In this document: positions 55,104 to 63,762 of the stretch, one piece after another
How positions within the stretch are numbered: position 1 is the stretch's first letter
How the letters are laid out: each line of letters starts with the position of its first letter
Assembly (NCBI RefSeq): GCF_008711325.1
Contig: NZ_VXDB01000003.1
Coordinates: 186,001 to 250,000, forward strand
From: Roseibium sediminis
GTDB taxonomy: Bacteria > Pseudomonadota > Alphaproteobacteria > Rhizobiales > Stappiaceae
Direction: 5' to 3'
DNA: 64,000 bases
Made by a program: the position numbers and the translations under genes
Notes under the pieces: generated by a model
The model's database searches: none
The model's input: the letters and a program-made list of their open reading frames with translations, nothing else
Told to the model about the DNA's origin: nothing

Positions 55104-55687
55104 TCCGGATTGGATTGACTGGTTCCATCGGCATGGGCAAGTCGACCACGGCGCGCATGTTCGCTGATCTGGGTGTTCCCGGTCACGACGCAGATGCGAC
55201 CGTTCACAAGCTGTATTCCGGCCGCGCGGCACCGTTGATCGAGCAGGCCTTTCCGGGGACGACCGTTAACGGCGCGGTCGACCGAACGCTTTTGTCTCCA
55301 CATGTGCTTGGAAAACCGGACGCCATGAAACGTCTGGAATCCATCGTCCATCCTCTCGTTCGAGAGGAAGAGACAGCGTTTCTCCAAAAAGCGGCTTCAG
55401 AACGTCGACGGGCCGTACTTTTGGATATTCCGTTGCTTTTTGAGACTGCTGGTGAAGGAAGGGTCGATGTCATCGTGGTGGTATCGGCTCCCGCCGATGT
55501 TCAACGCGCAAGGGTAATGGCGCGACCGGGCATGACCGCGGATCGGTTTGAAGCCATTCTTGGCCGCCAGATGGCAGACGAGGAAAAGCGCAAACGTGCG
55601 CATTTCGTCATCGATACGGGTCGAAATCTCGAAATGACCCAACGCTCCGTGGCCTCGCTCATGCGCTCTCTTGCAGCCATGAATTAG
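55100..55687 (+). CDS. coaE: Dephospho-CoA kinase CoaE
   Basis: Last step of coenzyme A synthesis. 195 residues from GTG; Walker A GSIGMGKS at 8-15, DADATVHKLY, and LDIPLLFET in the LID/CoA region. The overlap with aroE indicates coupled translation. dnaQ follows after about 95 bases. Confidence 0.95.
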   Translation: MIRIGLTGSIGMGKSTTARMFADLGVPGHDADATVHKLYSGRAAPLIEQAFPGTTVNGAVDRTLLSPHVLGKPDAMKRLESIVHPLVREEETAFLQKAASERRRAVLLDIPLLFETAGEGRVDVIVVVSAPADVQRARVMARPGMTADRFEAILGRQMADEEKRKRAHFVIDTGRNLEMTQRSVASLMRSLAAMN

Positions 55688-55782
55688 GCAGACAGCCTGT
55701 TGAAGCTTGGGAAAACCACTCCCTCCCCTTGCTTCGTGATCTGAGCGCGGCAAAGTGAACCGGATGGCGAAAGAGGCAGAAC

Positions 55783-56496
55783 ATGCGCGAAATATCCTTT
55801 GATACGGAAACCACGGGCCTGAACCCGCGCGGCGGTGACCGTCTGGTGGAAATCGGCGGTGTGGAGCTCTGGAACCACATTCCAACCGGCAAGAGCTATC
55901 ACGTCTACATAAACCCCCAGCGTGACATGCCGGAAGGCGCCTTTCGGGTTCACGGCCTTTCTGAGGAGTTCCTGTCCGACAAACCGCTGTTTGAGCAGGT
56001 GGCTGACGAGTTTCTGGAATTTGTTGGCGATGCGCGGCTGGTCATTCACAATGCCGCCTTCGACATGGGCTTCATCAACATGGAGCTGGAAAAATGCGGA
56101 CGGCGGACCATTGGCAACGATCAGGTTCTCGACACGCTTGATTTGGCCCGGCGAAAACATCCAAGCGGGCCGAATTCGCTGGATGCGCTCTGCTCCCGCT
56201 ATGGCATCGACAATTCGAAACGTATCAAGCACGGCGCGTTGCTCGATGCGGAAATCCTCGCTGAAGTCTATCTGGAGCTGATCGGTGGTCGTCAGACGGC
56301 ACTGGGCCTGGTGCCGGACGAGGAGACAAACCAATCTGCAGGAGAGAAAAGCGAACCGGGTGAGCTTAGCTCGTTCAATGCGCGAAAGCGCCCCGTCCCC
56401 CTCGTGCGCCCGATTGCAGATGAGGAATTTGCCGCCCACAAAGCCTTTGTTGAAGGCATGGGCGAAACTGCAATCTGGAACAAATACGGCGCATGA
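55783..56496 (+). CDS. dnaQ: DNA polymerase III epsilon subunit DnaQ
   Basis: 3'-5' proofreading exonuclease. 237 residues of the DEDDh class: D7 and E9 in SFDTETTGLNP, the second Asp in HNAAFDMGFI, and His/Asp in KHGALLDAEILAEVY. The end (EKSEPGELSS...) has the linker to the alpha subunit. Its place after coaE is standard for the group. Confidence 0.96.
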   Translation: MREISFDTETTGLNPRGGDRLVEIGGVELWNHIPTGKSYHVYINPQRDMPEGAFRVHGLSEEFLSDKPLFEQVADEFLEFVGDARLVIHNAAFDMGFINMELEKCGRRTIGNDQVLDTLDLARRKHPSGPNSLDALCSRYGIDNSKRIKHGALLDAEILAEVYLELIGGRQTALGLVPDEETNQSAGEKSEPGELSSFNARKRPVPLVRPIADEEFAAHKAFVEGMGETAIWNKYGA

Positions 56497-56548
56497 AAAA
56501 CGCGGGACCAAGGGCCCCGCGCAAAAGTTTTCTCGAAAAGGCAGTCTG

Positions 56549-57535
56549 TCAAAGCATTGACGGCAACACGCGATCCGGCGGACGGTGCCCGTCCATGAAG
56601 GTCTTGATGTTGATGATGACCTTCTCACCCATTTCGATGCGGCCTTCCATGGTCGCCGAGCCCATATGCGGAAGCAGAACCACGTTCTCCAGCTTGACGA
56701 GCTTCGGATTAACGGCCGGTTCATGTTCAAACACGTCTAGGCCAGCACCGCCCAGTTCACCTGCTTCAAGCATGCGGATCAGTGCGTTTTCATCGATGAC
56801 CTCACCTCGGGCCGTGTTGACCACATAGGCGTCCTTTTTCATCAGCTTCAGCCGACGAGCGGACAGAAGATGGAACGTGCCGGGTGTGTGCGGGCAATGA
56901 ACCGACACCACATCCATGCGCGCCAGCATCTGGTCGAGGCTGTCCCAATAGGTCGCTTCAAGGGATTCTTCCACATCCGTCGGCACCCTGCGGCGATTGT
57001 GGTAATGGATCGACATGCCGAAAGCCTTGGCCCGGCGAGCAACAGCCTGACCAATACGGCCCATGCCGATGATCCCGAGGCGCTTGCCCCAGATCCGGTG
57101 GCCGAGCATCCAGGTTGGCGACCAGCCAGCCCATTCGCCTGCTTCCAGAGACTTGATGCCAGCGGCAAGGCGGCGCGGCACCGAAAGGATCAGCGCCATG
57201 GTCATGTCGGCTGTATCTTCGGTCAGAACGCCCGGGGTGTTGGTAACATTGATGCCGCGATTGTTTGCGGTCACCACATCAATGTTGTCGACACCATTCC
57301 CGAAATTGGCGACGAGCTTGAGATTGGGTCCGGCCTGTGCGAGCACGGACGAATCAATCCGGTCGGTAACGGTTGGAACAAGCACATCCGCCGTTCGAAC
57401 AGCTTCCACCAGTTCAGCCTGCGTAAAGGGGCGATCGGTGTCATTCAGCCGTGTTTCGAACAATTCCCGCATACGTGTTTCCACAACGTCGGGCAATTTC
57501 CGGGTAACAACGACCACAGGCTTCTTTTTCGGCAT
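56549..57535 (-). CDS. D-isomer 2-hydroxyacid dehydrogenase (glyoxylate/hydroxypyruvate reductase type)
   Basis: NAD(P)H-dependent reductase of 328 residues. The Rossmann motif GMGRIG is in LGIIGMGRIGQAVARRA, the catalytic Arg in NFGNGVDNIDV region, the Glu/Arg motif VNTARGEVIDE and the catalytic His in LPHMGSATMEGR. Start at 57,535 (MPKKKPVVVVTRKLP) is set by family length; the frame is open 24 codons further. Its N-terminus PVVVVTRKLPDVVETRM matches rhizobial hydroxypyruvate/glyoxylate reductases. Substrate is inferred. Confidence 0.9.
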   Translation of the reverse strand: MPKKKPVVVVTRKLPDVVETRMRELFETRLNDTDRPFTQAELVEAVRTADVLVPTVTDRIDSSVLAQAGPNLKLVANFGNGVDNIDVVTANNRGINVTNTPGVLTEDTADMTMALILSVPRRLAAGIKSLEAGEWAGWSPTWMLGHRIWGKRLGIIGMGRIGQAVARRAKAFGMSIHYHNRRRVPTDVEESLEATYWDSLDQMLARMDVVSVHCPHTPGTFHLLSARRLKLMKKDAYVVNTARGEVIDENALIRMLEAGELGGAGLDVFEHEPAVNPKLVKLENVVLLPHMGSATMEGRIEMGEKVIINIKTFMDGHRPPDRVLPSML

Positions 57536-57774
57536 ATTTTCCGCCTTGTGCCTTCCGTCAGGGCTTGCACCGCTGACATGATTACAATTACCAATCCCGC
57601 CAAACACGGAACGTTACTTTTCCTTACCAGATGGGCGCGTAGAAACAAGTGGACGCTTGGGATTACCCGTCTGGTCACAGGAATGACGAGAGGGCATGCT
57701 GGTGTTCTGTGGCAGGGATCGTTAAAGCTTTTTGCAAGAGAAATGCCCGTCGAACAATTGGACAAGCGAATAAT

Positions 57775-58311
57775 ATGGTTGGGATGATATCCAAGTCTGC
57801 AATTCGATTTTTCGCCGGCCTGTGCCTTTTGGTGCTGACACTGGCACCTGTCACGGCTCTCGCGCAGGCCACCAAAACCGGACCCTCCGGCTATCCCATT
57901 CCCCGGTTTGTCAGCCTGAAGTCTGACAAGGTCAATGTCCGCGTCGGCCCGTCCCGCGAGCACGATGTGGCCTGGACCTATGTCATTGCCGGTCTTCCCG
58001 TTGAAATCGTTCAGGAATTCGACAACTGGCGCCGTATTCGTGATTGGGAAGGCAAAGAAGGCTGGGTCTTTCACACCCTGCTCTCGGGTCGCCGCACAGC
58101 GCTCGTAACACCTTGGGAGAAAAGCTCCCGCACGCCCCTGCGACAGCGTTCGAAGTCGGATGCAGTTATCGTTGCCGAGCTAGAGCCGTTGGTCCTGGCT
58201 ACGATCAAGGAATGCGCAGGTGGCTGGTGCCGCATTCAGGGCGAAAAATTCGATGGCTGGCTCGATCAGACGCGACTTTTCGGTGTCTACCCCGACGAGC
58301 AGGTAGAATAG
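57775..58311 (+). CDS. Exported SH3-domain protein
   Basis: A 178-residue protein with signal peptide (FFAGLCLLVLTLAPVTALA, cleaved after about 28-30) and two bacterial SH3 modules: KSDKVNVRVGPSREHDVAWTYVIAG...NWRRIRDWEGKEGWVF and LRQRSKSDAVIVAELEP...GGWCRIQ..KFDGWLDQ. Such domains bind cell-wall peptides. The ATG at 57,775 or 57,784 is the start; the upstream frame adds 42 residues of leader. It is a single gene divergent from the dehydrogenase. Confidence 0.85.
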   Translation: MVGMISKSAIRFFAGLCLLVLTLAPVTALAQATKTGPSGYPIPRFVSLKSDKVNVRVGPSREHDVAWTYVIAGLPVEIVQEFDNWRRIRDWEGKEGWVFHTLLSGRRTALVTPWEKSSRTPLRQRSKSDAVIVAELEPLVLATIKECAGGWCRIQGEKFDGWLDQTRLFGVYPDEQVE

Positions 58312-58330
58312 AGTTACATCACTGGGTTAC

Positions 58331-58364
58331 AAAAAAGGGGCGGCCACGTTGGACCGCCCCTTTT
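58331..58364. terminator. Bidirectional terminator between SH3 gene and fabI
   Basis: Stem AAAAGGGGCGG / CCGCCCCTTTT, extended by an inner CCA/TGG pairing, with A-run and T-run ends. Confidence 0.9.
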
Positions 58365-58388
58365 CCTTGTTCATTTCGGATAGATGCA

Positions 58389-59198
58389 TCAGTCAGCCGG
58401 GTCCTGAACCTTCAGTTCTGCCAGACGCGGCATCGACATGATGTTGTAGCCGCTGTCCACAAAGTGGACTTCACCGGTTACACCGCCGGAAAGGTCGGAG
58501 AGAAGATAAAGGCCCGTGCCACCGATTTCTTCCAGCGAAACGGTCCGGCAAAGCGGGGAGTTACGCTTCTGGAAATTGAACATCAGGCGGGCATCGGAAA
58601 CCCCGGATCCTGCCAGTGTACGCACCGGGCCAGCCGAAAGCGCGTTCACACGGATGTTTTGCTCGCCGTAATCGACAGCCAGATAGCGAACCGAGCTCTC
58701 AAGCGCAGCCTTTGCAACGCCCATCACGTTGTAGTTCGGCATGACGCGCGTTGATCCGCCATAGGTCAGCGTGATCATGGACCCGCCATTTGGCATGATC
58801 TCGGCAGCCCGGCGCGCAATGTCCGTGAACGAGTAGCAGGAGATCACCATTGTGCGGATGAAGTTGTCTTTCGACGTATCCGCGTATTTGCCCCGAAGCT
58901 CGTTCTTGTCGGAAAAGGCAATCGCGTGGACGAGGAAGTCGATCGTGCCCCACTCGGCCTTCAGCGTGGAAAACACTTCGTCGAGGGAGTTTTCGTCCTC
59001 AACGTCGCAGGGAAGCAGAATGTTGGAGCCAACGGATTCAGCCAGCGGCTTGGCCCGCTTTCCGAATGCATCACCCTGATAGGTAAACGCGAGCTCCGCG
59101 CCGTGATCGGCCAGGGTCTTGGCAATGCCCCATGCGATGGAGTGGTTGTTGGCAACCCCCATCACAAGGCCGCGTTTGCCCTTCATCAAGTCAGACAT
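58389..59198 (-). CDS. fabI: Enoyl-ACP reductase FabI
   Basis: NADH-dependent reduction of enoyl-ACP in fatty-acid elongation, the triclosan target. 269 residues from 59,198, set by the family opening MKGKRGLVMGVANNHSIAWG. Active site Y146, Y156 and K163 (NYNVMGVAK). It lies ten bases downstream of fabB, with fabA before that, so fabA-fabB-fabI form one leftward unit, as in rhizobia. Confidence 0.95.
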   Translation of the reverse strand: MSDLMKGKRGLVMGVANNHSIAWGIAKTLADHGAELAFTYQGDAFGKRAKPLAESVGSNILLPCDVEDENSLDEVFSTLKAEWGTIDFLVHAIAFSDKNELRGKYADTSKDNFIRTMVISCYSFTDIARRAAEIMPNGGSMITLTYGGSTRVMPNYNVMGVAKAALESSVRYLAVDYGEQNIRVNALSAGPVRTLAGSGVSDARLMFNFQKRNSPLCRTVSLEEIGGTGLYLLSDLSGGVTGEVHFVDSGYNIMSMPRLAELKVQDPAD

Positions 59199-59208
59199 AG
59201 AGTTTTCC

Positions 59209-60432
59209 TTAGCCGTGATAGCGCGACATAACGAGCGACGCATTTGTGCCGCCAAAGCCGAAGCTGTTGGACAGAACCGTGTCGAGCCCGGCGTTGTCGA
59301 TCCGCGTTGTCACGATTTCCTCCGGCTTGATGGCCGGATCAAGCTCGTTGATGTTGGCCGACGCGGTCATGAAGTCGTTTTCCAGCATCAGGAGACAATA
59401 GATAGCTTCCTGAACGCCGGTTGCCCCAAGGCTGTGACCGGTGAGGGACTTGGTCGAGGATGCTTTCGGCTGGTTTTCGCCAAAGACGCGGCGGATGGCT
59501 TCGATCTCGCCCACGTCGCCGACCGGGGTCGATGTTCCATGGGTGTTGATGTAACTGACCTTGCGGTCACCGAGGCCATCAATGGCAAGGCGCATGCAAC
59601 GCTCACCGCCCTCGCCGGATGGCGCAACCATGTCATAGCCGTCTGAATTCGCGGCATAACCGGTGATTTCGGCATAGATTTTTGCACCGCGTGCCTTGGC
59701 ATGTTCCAGTTCTTCGAGAACGACAACACCGCCACCACCAGCAATCACAAACCCATCGCGGGTCGCGTCATAGGCGCGCGAAGCCGTCGCAGGCGTGTCA
59801 TTGTACTTGGAGGACATGGCGCCCATGGCGTCGAACAGGCAGGACAGCGTCCAGTCGAGTTCTTCTCCGCCACCTGCGAACATCACATCCTGTTTTCCGA
59901 ACTGGATCTGCTCGGTCGCAGCGCCAATGCAGTGCGCAGAGGTCGAGCAGGCAGAGGTGATGGAATAGTTGATGCCCTTGATCTTGAACGGCGTCGCAAG
60001 GCAGGCAGAGTTGGTTGAACTCATACCGCGGGTCACCATGAACGGGCCCATGCGCTTGGGTGAACCCTTTTCCAGAACGATCTGGTGTGCCTGGAAGAGG
60101 TTTTTGGTGGACGGACCACCGGACCCCATGATCAGGCCTGTGCGCGGATTGGAAACATCCTTTTCCTCAAGACCACTGTCCTTGAGAGCCTGTTCCATGG
60201 CGATGTAGTTATAGGCAGCGCCATCGCCCATGAACCGCAATTGGCGCTTGTCGATCAGGGAAGCGATATCGACATTCGGCTTGCCGTGAACCTGGCTGCG
60301 GAAGCCGTGTTCGGCGTAATCCGGAGCAAAGCTGATGCCGGACTTGCCTTCCTTGAGGCTTGTCAGGACTTCGTCGGCATTTGCGCCGATGGAGGAAACG
60401 ATCCCGATCCCGGTGACGACAACGCGTCTCAT
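59209..60432 (-). CDS. fabB: 3-oxoacyl-ACP synthase I FabB
   Basis: Condensing enzyme, essential with FabA for unsaturated fatty acids. 407 residues. Catalytic C162 in SACSTSAHC, His residues in [11 protein letters not shown] and [11 protein letters not shown]. Between fabA and fabI; a perfect hairpin sits in the gap from fabA. Confidence 0.95.
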   Translation of the reverse strand: MRRVVVTGIGIVSSIGANADEVLTSLKEGKSGISFAPDYAEHGFRSQVHGKPNVDIASLIDKRQLRFMGDGAAYNYIAMEQALKDSGLEEKDVSNPRTGLIMGSGGPSTKNLFQAHQIVLEKGSPKRMGPFMVTRGMSSTNSACLATPFKIKGINYSITSACSTSAHCIGAATEQIQFGKQDVMFAGGGEELDWTLSCLFDAMGAMSSKYNDTPATASRAYDATRDGFVIAGGGGVVVLEELEHAKARGAKIYAEITGYAANSDGYDMVAPSGEGGERCMRLAIDGLGDRKVSYINTHGTSTPVGDVGEIEAIRRVFGENQPKASSTKSLTGHSLGATGVQEAIYCLLMLENDFMTASANINELDPAIKPEEIVTTRIDNAGLDTVLSNSFGFGGTNASLVMSRYHG

Positions 60433-60500
60433 TGCGGTCTCCCATTTGTTATGTCCGAGCCATAGGGTAGCTCGGGTTCAGGGCTCAAATAATATGCAAA

Positions 60501-60525
60501 CCGGCGCTTTTAAAGAAAGCGCCGG
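60501..60525 (-). terminator. Perfect hairpin between fabA and fabB
   Basis: Ten-base arms CCGGCGCTTT / AAAGCGCCGG with a five-base loop. On the minus strand it is followed by TTTGCATATTATTT. It could reduce readthrough from fabA into fabB or protect the message. Confidence 0.55.
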
Positions 60526-60554
60526 CCGAATTCACTGGTCTGAAACGAATTGGT

Positions 60555-61061
60555 TCAGGCGGTGGACAGGCCGACGCGAAGATCGGTGGCAGCGTAGATC
60601 TGCTCGCCATCGGCTTTCAGCCATCCATTGGCGATGCCGAGGACGAGGCGTCCTTTCATGATCCGCTTGAAGTCAACGCCGTATTCAACGAGCTTCACGC
60701 TCGGTGTCACCATGCCCTTGAACTTCACTTCACCAGTCGACAGGGCCATGCCTTTGCCCGGAAGGCCAAGCCAGCCGAGGTAAAAGCCGGTCAGCTGCCA
60801 AAGGGCATCAAGTCCGAGACAGCCCGGCATGATCGGATTGCCGTGAAAGTGGCACGGGAAGAACCAGTGGTCCGGTTTGATTTCAAACTCGGCACGGGCG
60901 TAGCCCTTGTCAAATTCGCCACCGGTTTCCGAGATATCCGTAATCCGGTCGAACATCAGCATGGGGGGCAGAGGCAACTGGGCATTGCCCTCGCCGAAAA
61001 GCTCACCGCGAGCGCAGGAGAGGAGGTCCTCATAGTCGTAGCTGGAGCGACGTTCGGTCAT
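60555..61061 (-). CDS. fabA: 3-hydroxydecanoyl-ACP dehydratase/isomerase FabA
   Basis: Dehydrates 3-hydroxydecanoyl-ACP and isomerises the product to start unsaturated fatty-acid synthesis. 168 residues. Active-site H71 and D85 in [21 protein letters not shown]. It is divergent from irr, which is the conserved rhizobial arrangement. The shared gap of 358 bases is long and holds an inverted repeat. Confidence 0.95.
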   Translation of the reverse strand: MTERRSSYDYEDLLSCARGELFGEGNAQLPLPPMLMFDRITDISETGGEFDKGYARAEFEIKPDHWFFPCHFHGNPIMPGCLGLDALWQLTGFYLGWLGLPGKGMALSTGEVKFKGMVTPSVKLVEYGVDFKRIMKGRLVLGIANGWLKADGEQIYAATDLRVGLSTA

Positions 61062-61419
61062 TCAATTTCCGTCTTGTCTCAGGTGCCTGACCATGCGCAG
61101 TCATGATCGAGGCTCCACGTTTTTGATCGTTGTGGCTGGTCGACTTCCTAACACAGGGGAAACGCTACTGAAAGGGTTGGCGATCCGCAACTCGGCGGGA
61201 ATTGCAGCCCAAATTGCATTTAGCCGTCTATTTTTGGTGCGCCCCAAGCCGGATCCAGTCGCTTTGGGGATGAAAAACTTGCATTTTCCATGCAAGAAAT
61301 GGCAAGTATGGATTGCGGACGCGACGTGCTAGCATAGGTAGTACGTGGTGTTTCGGCTCGAATGCCGGATCGAGGGATCTGGACCGCCGACGCGACCGGA
61401 AATATGACAAAGGCCTGAC
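61062..61419. other. Intergenic region between fabA and irr
   Basis: A 358-base gap with no credible gene. It contains a perfect inverted repeat at 61,278-61,296 and a weak promoter-like TTGCGG ... GCTAGCATAG facing irr near 61,313-61,340. No match to the Irr ICE motif (TTTAGAA..TTC) was seen by eye. Confidence 0.55.
61278..61296. promoter_or_regulatory. Perfect inverted repeat upstream of irr
   Basis: CTTGCAT, five bases, ATGCAAG. It lies about 15 bases before the promoter-like -35 of irr and about 215 bases upstream of fabA. Symmetry and place suggest an operator; the regulator is unknown. Confidence 0.45.
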
Positions 61420-61851
61420 ATGACTCATTTTACGCCGATACACGTTCAGTATACCGACGTATCCAACATGTTGAGAAATGCCGGATTGCGCCCGACACGG
61501 CAGCGCGTATCCCTCGCCGAGTTGCTCTATTCCAAGGGCGACCGCCATATTTCCGCTGAGCATCTGCATGAAGAAGCCGTGGCTGCAAATGTCCCGGTAT
61601 CGCTGGCCACCGTTTACAACACCTTGCATCAGTTCACTGAGGCCGGTTTGCTGCGCGAAGTGGCAATTGACGGAACCAAGACCTATTTCGACACCAATGT
61701 GTCCGATCACCACCATTTCTTCATCGAAGGGGAAAACAAGGTGGTGGACATTCCAGGTGAAGGCGTTGGCATCGACAAGGTGCCTGAAGCGCCGGAAGGC
61801 ATGGAAATCGTGCGCGTCGATGTCGTGGTGCGCGTTCGGCCCAAATCCTGA
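61420..61851 (+). CDS. irr: Iron response regulator Irr (Fur family)
   Basis: Fur-superfamily repressor of haem and iron genes in Rhizobiales, active when iron is low. 143 residues: winged helix (NMLRNAGLRPTRQRVSLAELL ... VSLATVYNTLHQFTEAGLLRE) and the dimer domain with the haem-associated histidines H97-H99 in DHHHFFIEG. The N-terminal haem motif GCPW found in Bradyrhizobium Irr is absent, as in most relatives, so turnover by haem may differ. Confidence 0.93.
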   Translation: MTHFTPIHVQYTDVSNMLRNAGLRPTRQRVSLAELLYSKGDRHISAEHLHEEAVAANVPVSLATVYNTLHQFTEAGLLREVAIDGTKTYFDTNVSDHHHFFIEGENKVVDIPGEGVGIDKVPEAPEGMEIVRVDVVVRVRPKS

Positions 61852-61854
61852 TCT

Positions 61855-62370
61855 TCAGGCAATCCATTCAAATTTCACGGCCGGGTCGCCCGTTGTCGGC
61901 CAGATAATTGTGCCTGCCTTTACGAAGCCGGTTTGCTCCAGCACCTTGGCGGATGCCGCGTTGTCCGGGTGAACATAAGCGGGGAGCCCGGTTAGTCCGA
62001 GCACCTGCGTGGCAAATCCTTGTACGGCAACAATGCTTTCGCGGGCATATCCCTTGCCTCGCGCAGTTTCAACAAACGCATAGCCAAGGTCCGGTTCTTC
62101 GAACCCGTCCCGGTCGACAAGCCCGTTCATCCCGACAGATTCACCGCTGGCGATTTCCTCGACAAGCCACAAGCCAAAGCCCTTTTTGGAAAAACTGGGA
62201 AGCAGCTTGTCCAGGATATAGGTTTCAGCGTCCTCCAGAATGCGCAAACCCCTATCCCCGATGAAGCGGTGGTAGGCCGGATCGTTCATCAGGCGCAGAT
62301 AAAAGGCCGCATCCGCCGGTGTCGGTTCGCGAAACCTCAGCCGGGCGGTTGACTGCGGAGCGGGCTTCAT
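61855..62370 (-). CDS. GNAT-family N-acetyltransferase
   Basis: A 171-residue RimJ/RimL-like acetyltransferase (TARLRFREPTPADAAFYLRLMND; GYAFVETARGKGYARESIVAVQGFA; HPDNAASAKVLEQTGFVKAG). The CoA-binding turn is ARGKGYA. It overlaps the nth stop by four bases and is translated after nth. Its stop is only three bases from the irr stop. Substrate unknown. Confidence 0.88.
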   Translation of the reverse strand: MKPAPQSTARLRFREPTPADAAFYLRLMNDPAYHRFIGDRGLRILEDAETYILDKLLPSFSKKGFGLWLVEEIASGESVGMNGLVDRDGFEEPDLGYAFVETARGKGYARESIVAVQGFATQVLGLTGLPAYVHPDNAASAKVLEQTGFVKAGTIIWPTTGDPAVKFEWIA

Positions 62371-63191
62371 TCGCAGGTGCCACTTGCCGAGCGCGCCACG
62401 AGAGCTGCGGTTTTCACGGCAATTTCGGGAATGGAGTCATATTTCTCCCGCTCCGGGCTCTTGCAGAGATCGTAGATCACACAGCGGCGGCACTCGGGCT
62501 TGCGCGCCTTGCAAATATACCGGCCATGCAGGATCAGCCAGTGATGGGCATGAAGCCCGAATTCCGGCGGAACGACTTTCTCAAGCGCTTTTTCAACATC
62601 GAGTGGGGTCTTGCCCGGTGCCATGCCAATCCGGTTGGCCAGCCGAAAGAGATGCGTATCGACGGCGATCGTCGGGTGCCCGAAGAAGATATTCAACACC
62701 ACATTCGCTGTCTTGCGCCCCACCCCCGGCAGCTTTTCCAGAGCCTCACGGTCTTCCGGAACCTCACCGCCATGATCGCGAATAAGCAACTCGGACAGGA
62801 GAATGACGTTTTTCGCCTTGGTCTTGAAAAGGCCGATCGTACGAATTTCCTCGCGCACCCGATCCTCACCGAGGGCGACCATTTTCTGTGGAGTATCAGC
62901 GATCTGGAACAGGGTTTTGGTTGCCCTGTTCACGCCAACATCGGTTGCCTGCGCAGAAAGAACGACGGCAACAAGCAGCGTGAAGGCATTCACGTAATCC
63001 AGTTCACCTTCCGGTTCCGGATTATCGGCATGGAACCTTGCAAAGATCTCTGCAGTCTCGGCTTTCGAGTAGCGGGACTTCTTGAGGATCTTGCCCGGAT
63101 TGTCGACAGACGGCGCCTTCTTGCGGGTCTTCGACTTATTTCTGGTCTTTGCAGCTGCGGCAGAGCGCGAAGCGGTCTTTGAATTCACCAT
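62367..63191 (-). CDS. nth: Endonuclease III (Nth)
   Basis: DNA glycosylase/AP lyase for oxidised pyrimidines. 274 residues from ATG 63,191, with a basic, low-complexity N-terminal extension of about 40 residues (SRSAAAAKTRNKSKTRKK) before the conserved core. Helix-hairpin-helix LPGVGRKTANVVL with catalytic K160, D178 in AVDTH, and the [4Fe-4S] ligands C227, C234, C237 and C243. A frame 47 codons longer has no ribosome site. Divergent from the DUF2244 gene by 22 bases. Confidence 0.95.
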   Translation of the reverse strand: MVNSKTASRSAAAAKTRNKSKTRKKAPSVDNPGKILKKSRYSKAETAEIFARFHADNPEPEGELDYVNAFTLLVAVVLSAQATDVGVNRATKTLFQIADTPQKMVALGEDRVREEIRTIGLFKTKAKNVILLSELLIRDHGGEVPEDREALEKLPGVGRKTANVVLNIFFGHPTIAVDTHLFRLANRIGMAPGKTPLDVEKALEKVVPPEFGLHAHHWLILHGRYICKARKPECRRCVIYDLCKSPEREKYDSIPEIAVKTAALVARSASGTCE

Positions 63192-63213
63192 GACCACTCT
63201 ATAATCATGTCCC

Positions 63214-63744
63214 ATGAGCAAGGACAATCCGAAACCAGAGGAAAACACCGCAGAGGCTGCGGACCTGCCGTTTTTTACGGCGGTGCTGACACCACATCGT
63301 TCTCTGGGTCCCAACGGCTTTCTGATCCTCATGGTCTGTCTCGGTGTGGTGAGTTTCGTGGCGGGGGTCCTGTTCCTGATGATCGGGGCCTGGCCGGTCT
63401 TCGGCTTTATCGGTCTGGATGTTTTGCTGATCTATGTCGCGTTTCGTTTGAATTACGCCTCGGCACGGACTTACGAGGAAGTCAGCATATCGAGAACACA
63501 GATCATCATACGCAAGGTTGGACCGGGAAAGCGGAGAGAGCAGTTTGTCTTCAATCCCTTCTGGGTGCGTCTATCGGTCACAAAGCTGGCCGACGAAGGG
63601 GTGACCAACATCTCCCTCTTGAACCGCGAGCAGAAAGTGGAATTGGGAAGCTTCCTGAATCCTGATGATCGTACGAGCTTCGCAACCGCAATCACACGGG
63701 CACTCTCGGCCTCCAAAAGCGGGTATGTACCGACAGCTGGCTAG
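63214..63744 (+). CDS. DUF2244 membrane protein
   Basis: A 176-residue protein: N-terminal LTPHRSLGPNGFLILM, two membrane helices near 36-56 and 58-75, then a cytoplasmic domain with SISRTQIIIRKV, FNPFWVRL, and ELGSFLNPDDRTSFATAI. These are DUF2244 signatures; function unknown. Conserved as nth's divergent neighbour in rhizobia. Confidence 0.88.
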   Translation: MSKDNPKPEENTAEAADLPFFTAVLTPHRSLGPNGFLILMVCLGVVSFVAGVLFLMIGAWPVFGFIGLDVLLIYVAFRLNYASARTYEEVSISRTQIIIRKVGPGKRREQFVFNPFWVRLSVTKLADEGVTNISLLNREQKVELGSFLNPDDRTSFATAITRALSASKSGYVPTAG

Positions 63745-63762
63745 TCGAAGAAAATGGACCTC

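Noticed and set aside
54240-55232. A 330-codon minus-strand ORF
   Set aside because: Antisense to aroE and the start of coaE; Arg/Gln/His-rich with no domain.
55684-56730. A 348-codon minus-strand ORF
   Set aside because: It runs antisense to dnaQ and into the end of the dehydrogenase gene in a different frame; no motif.
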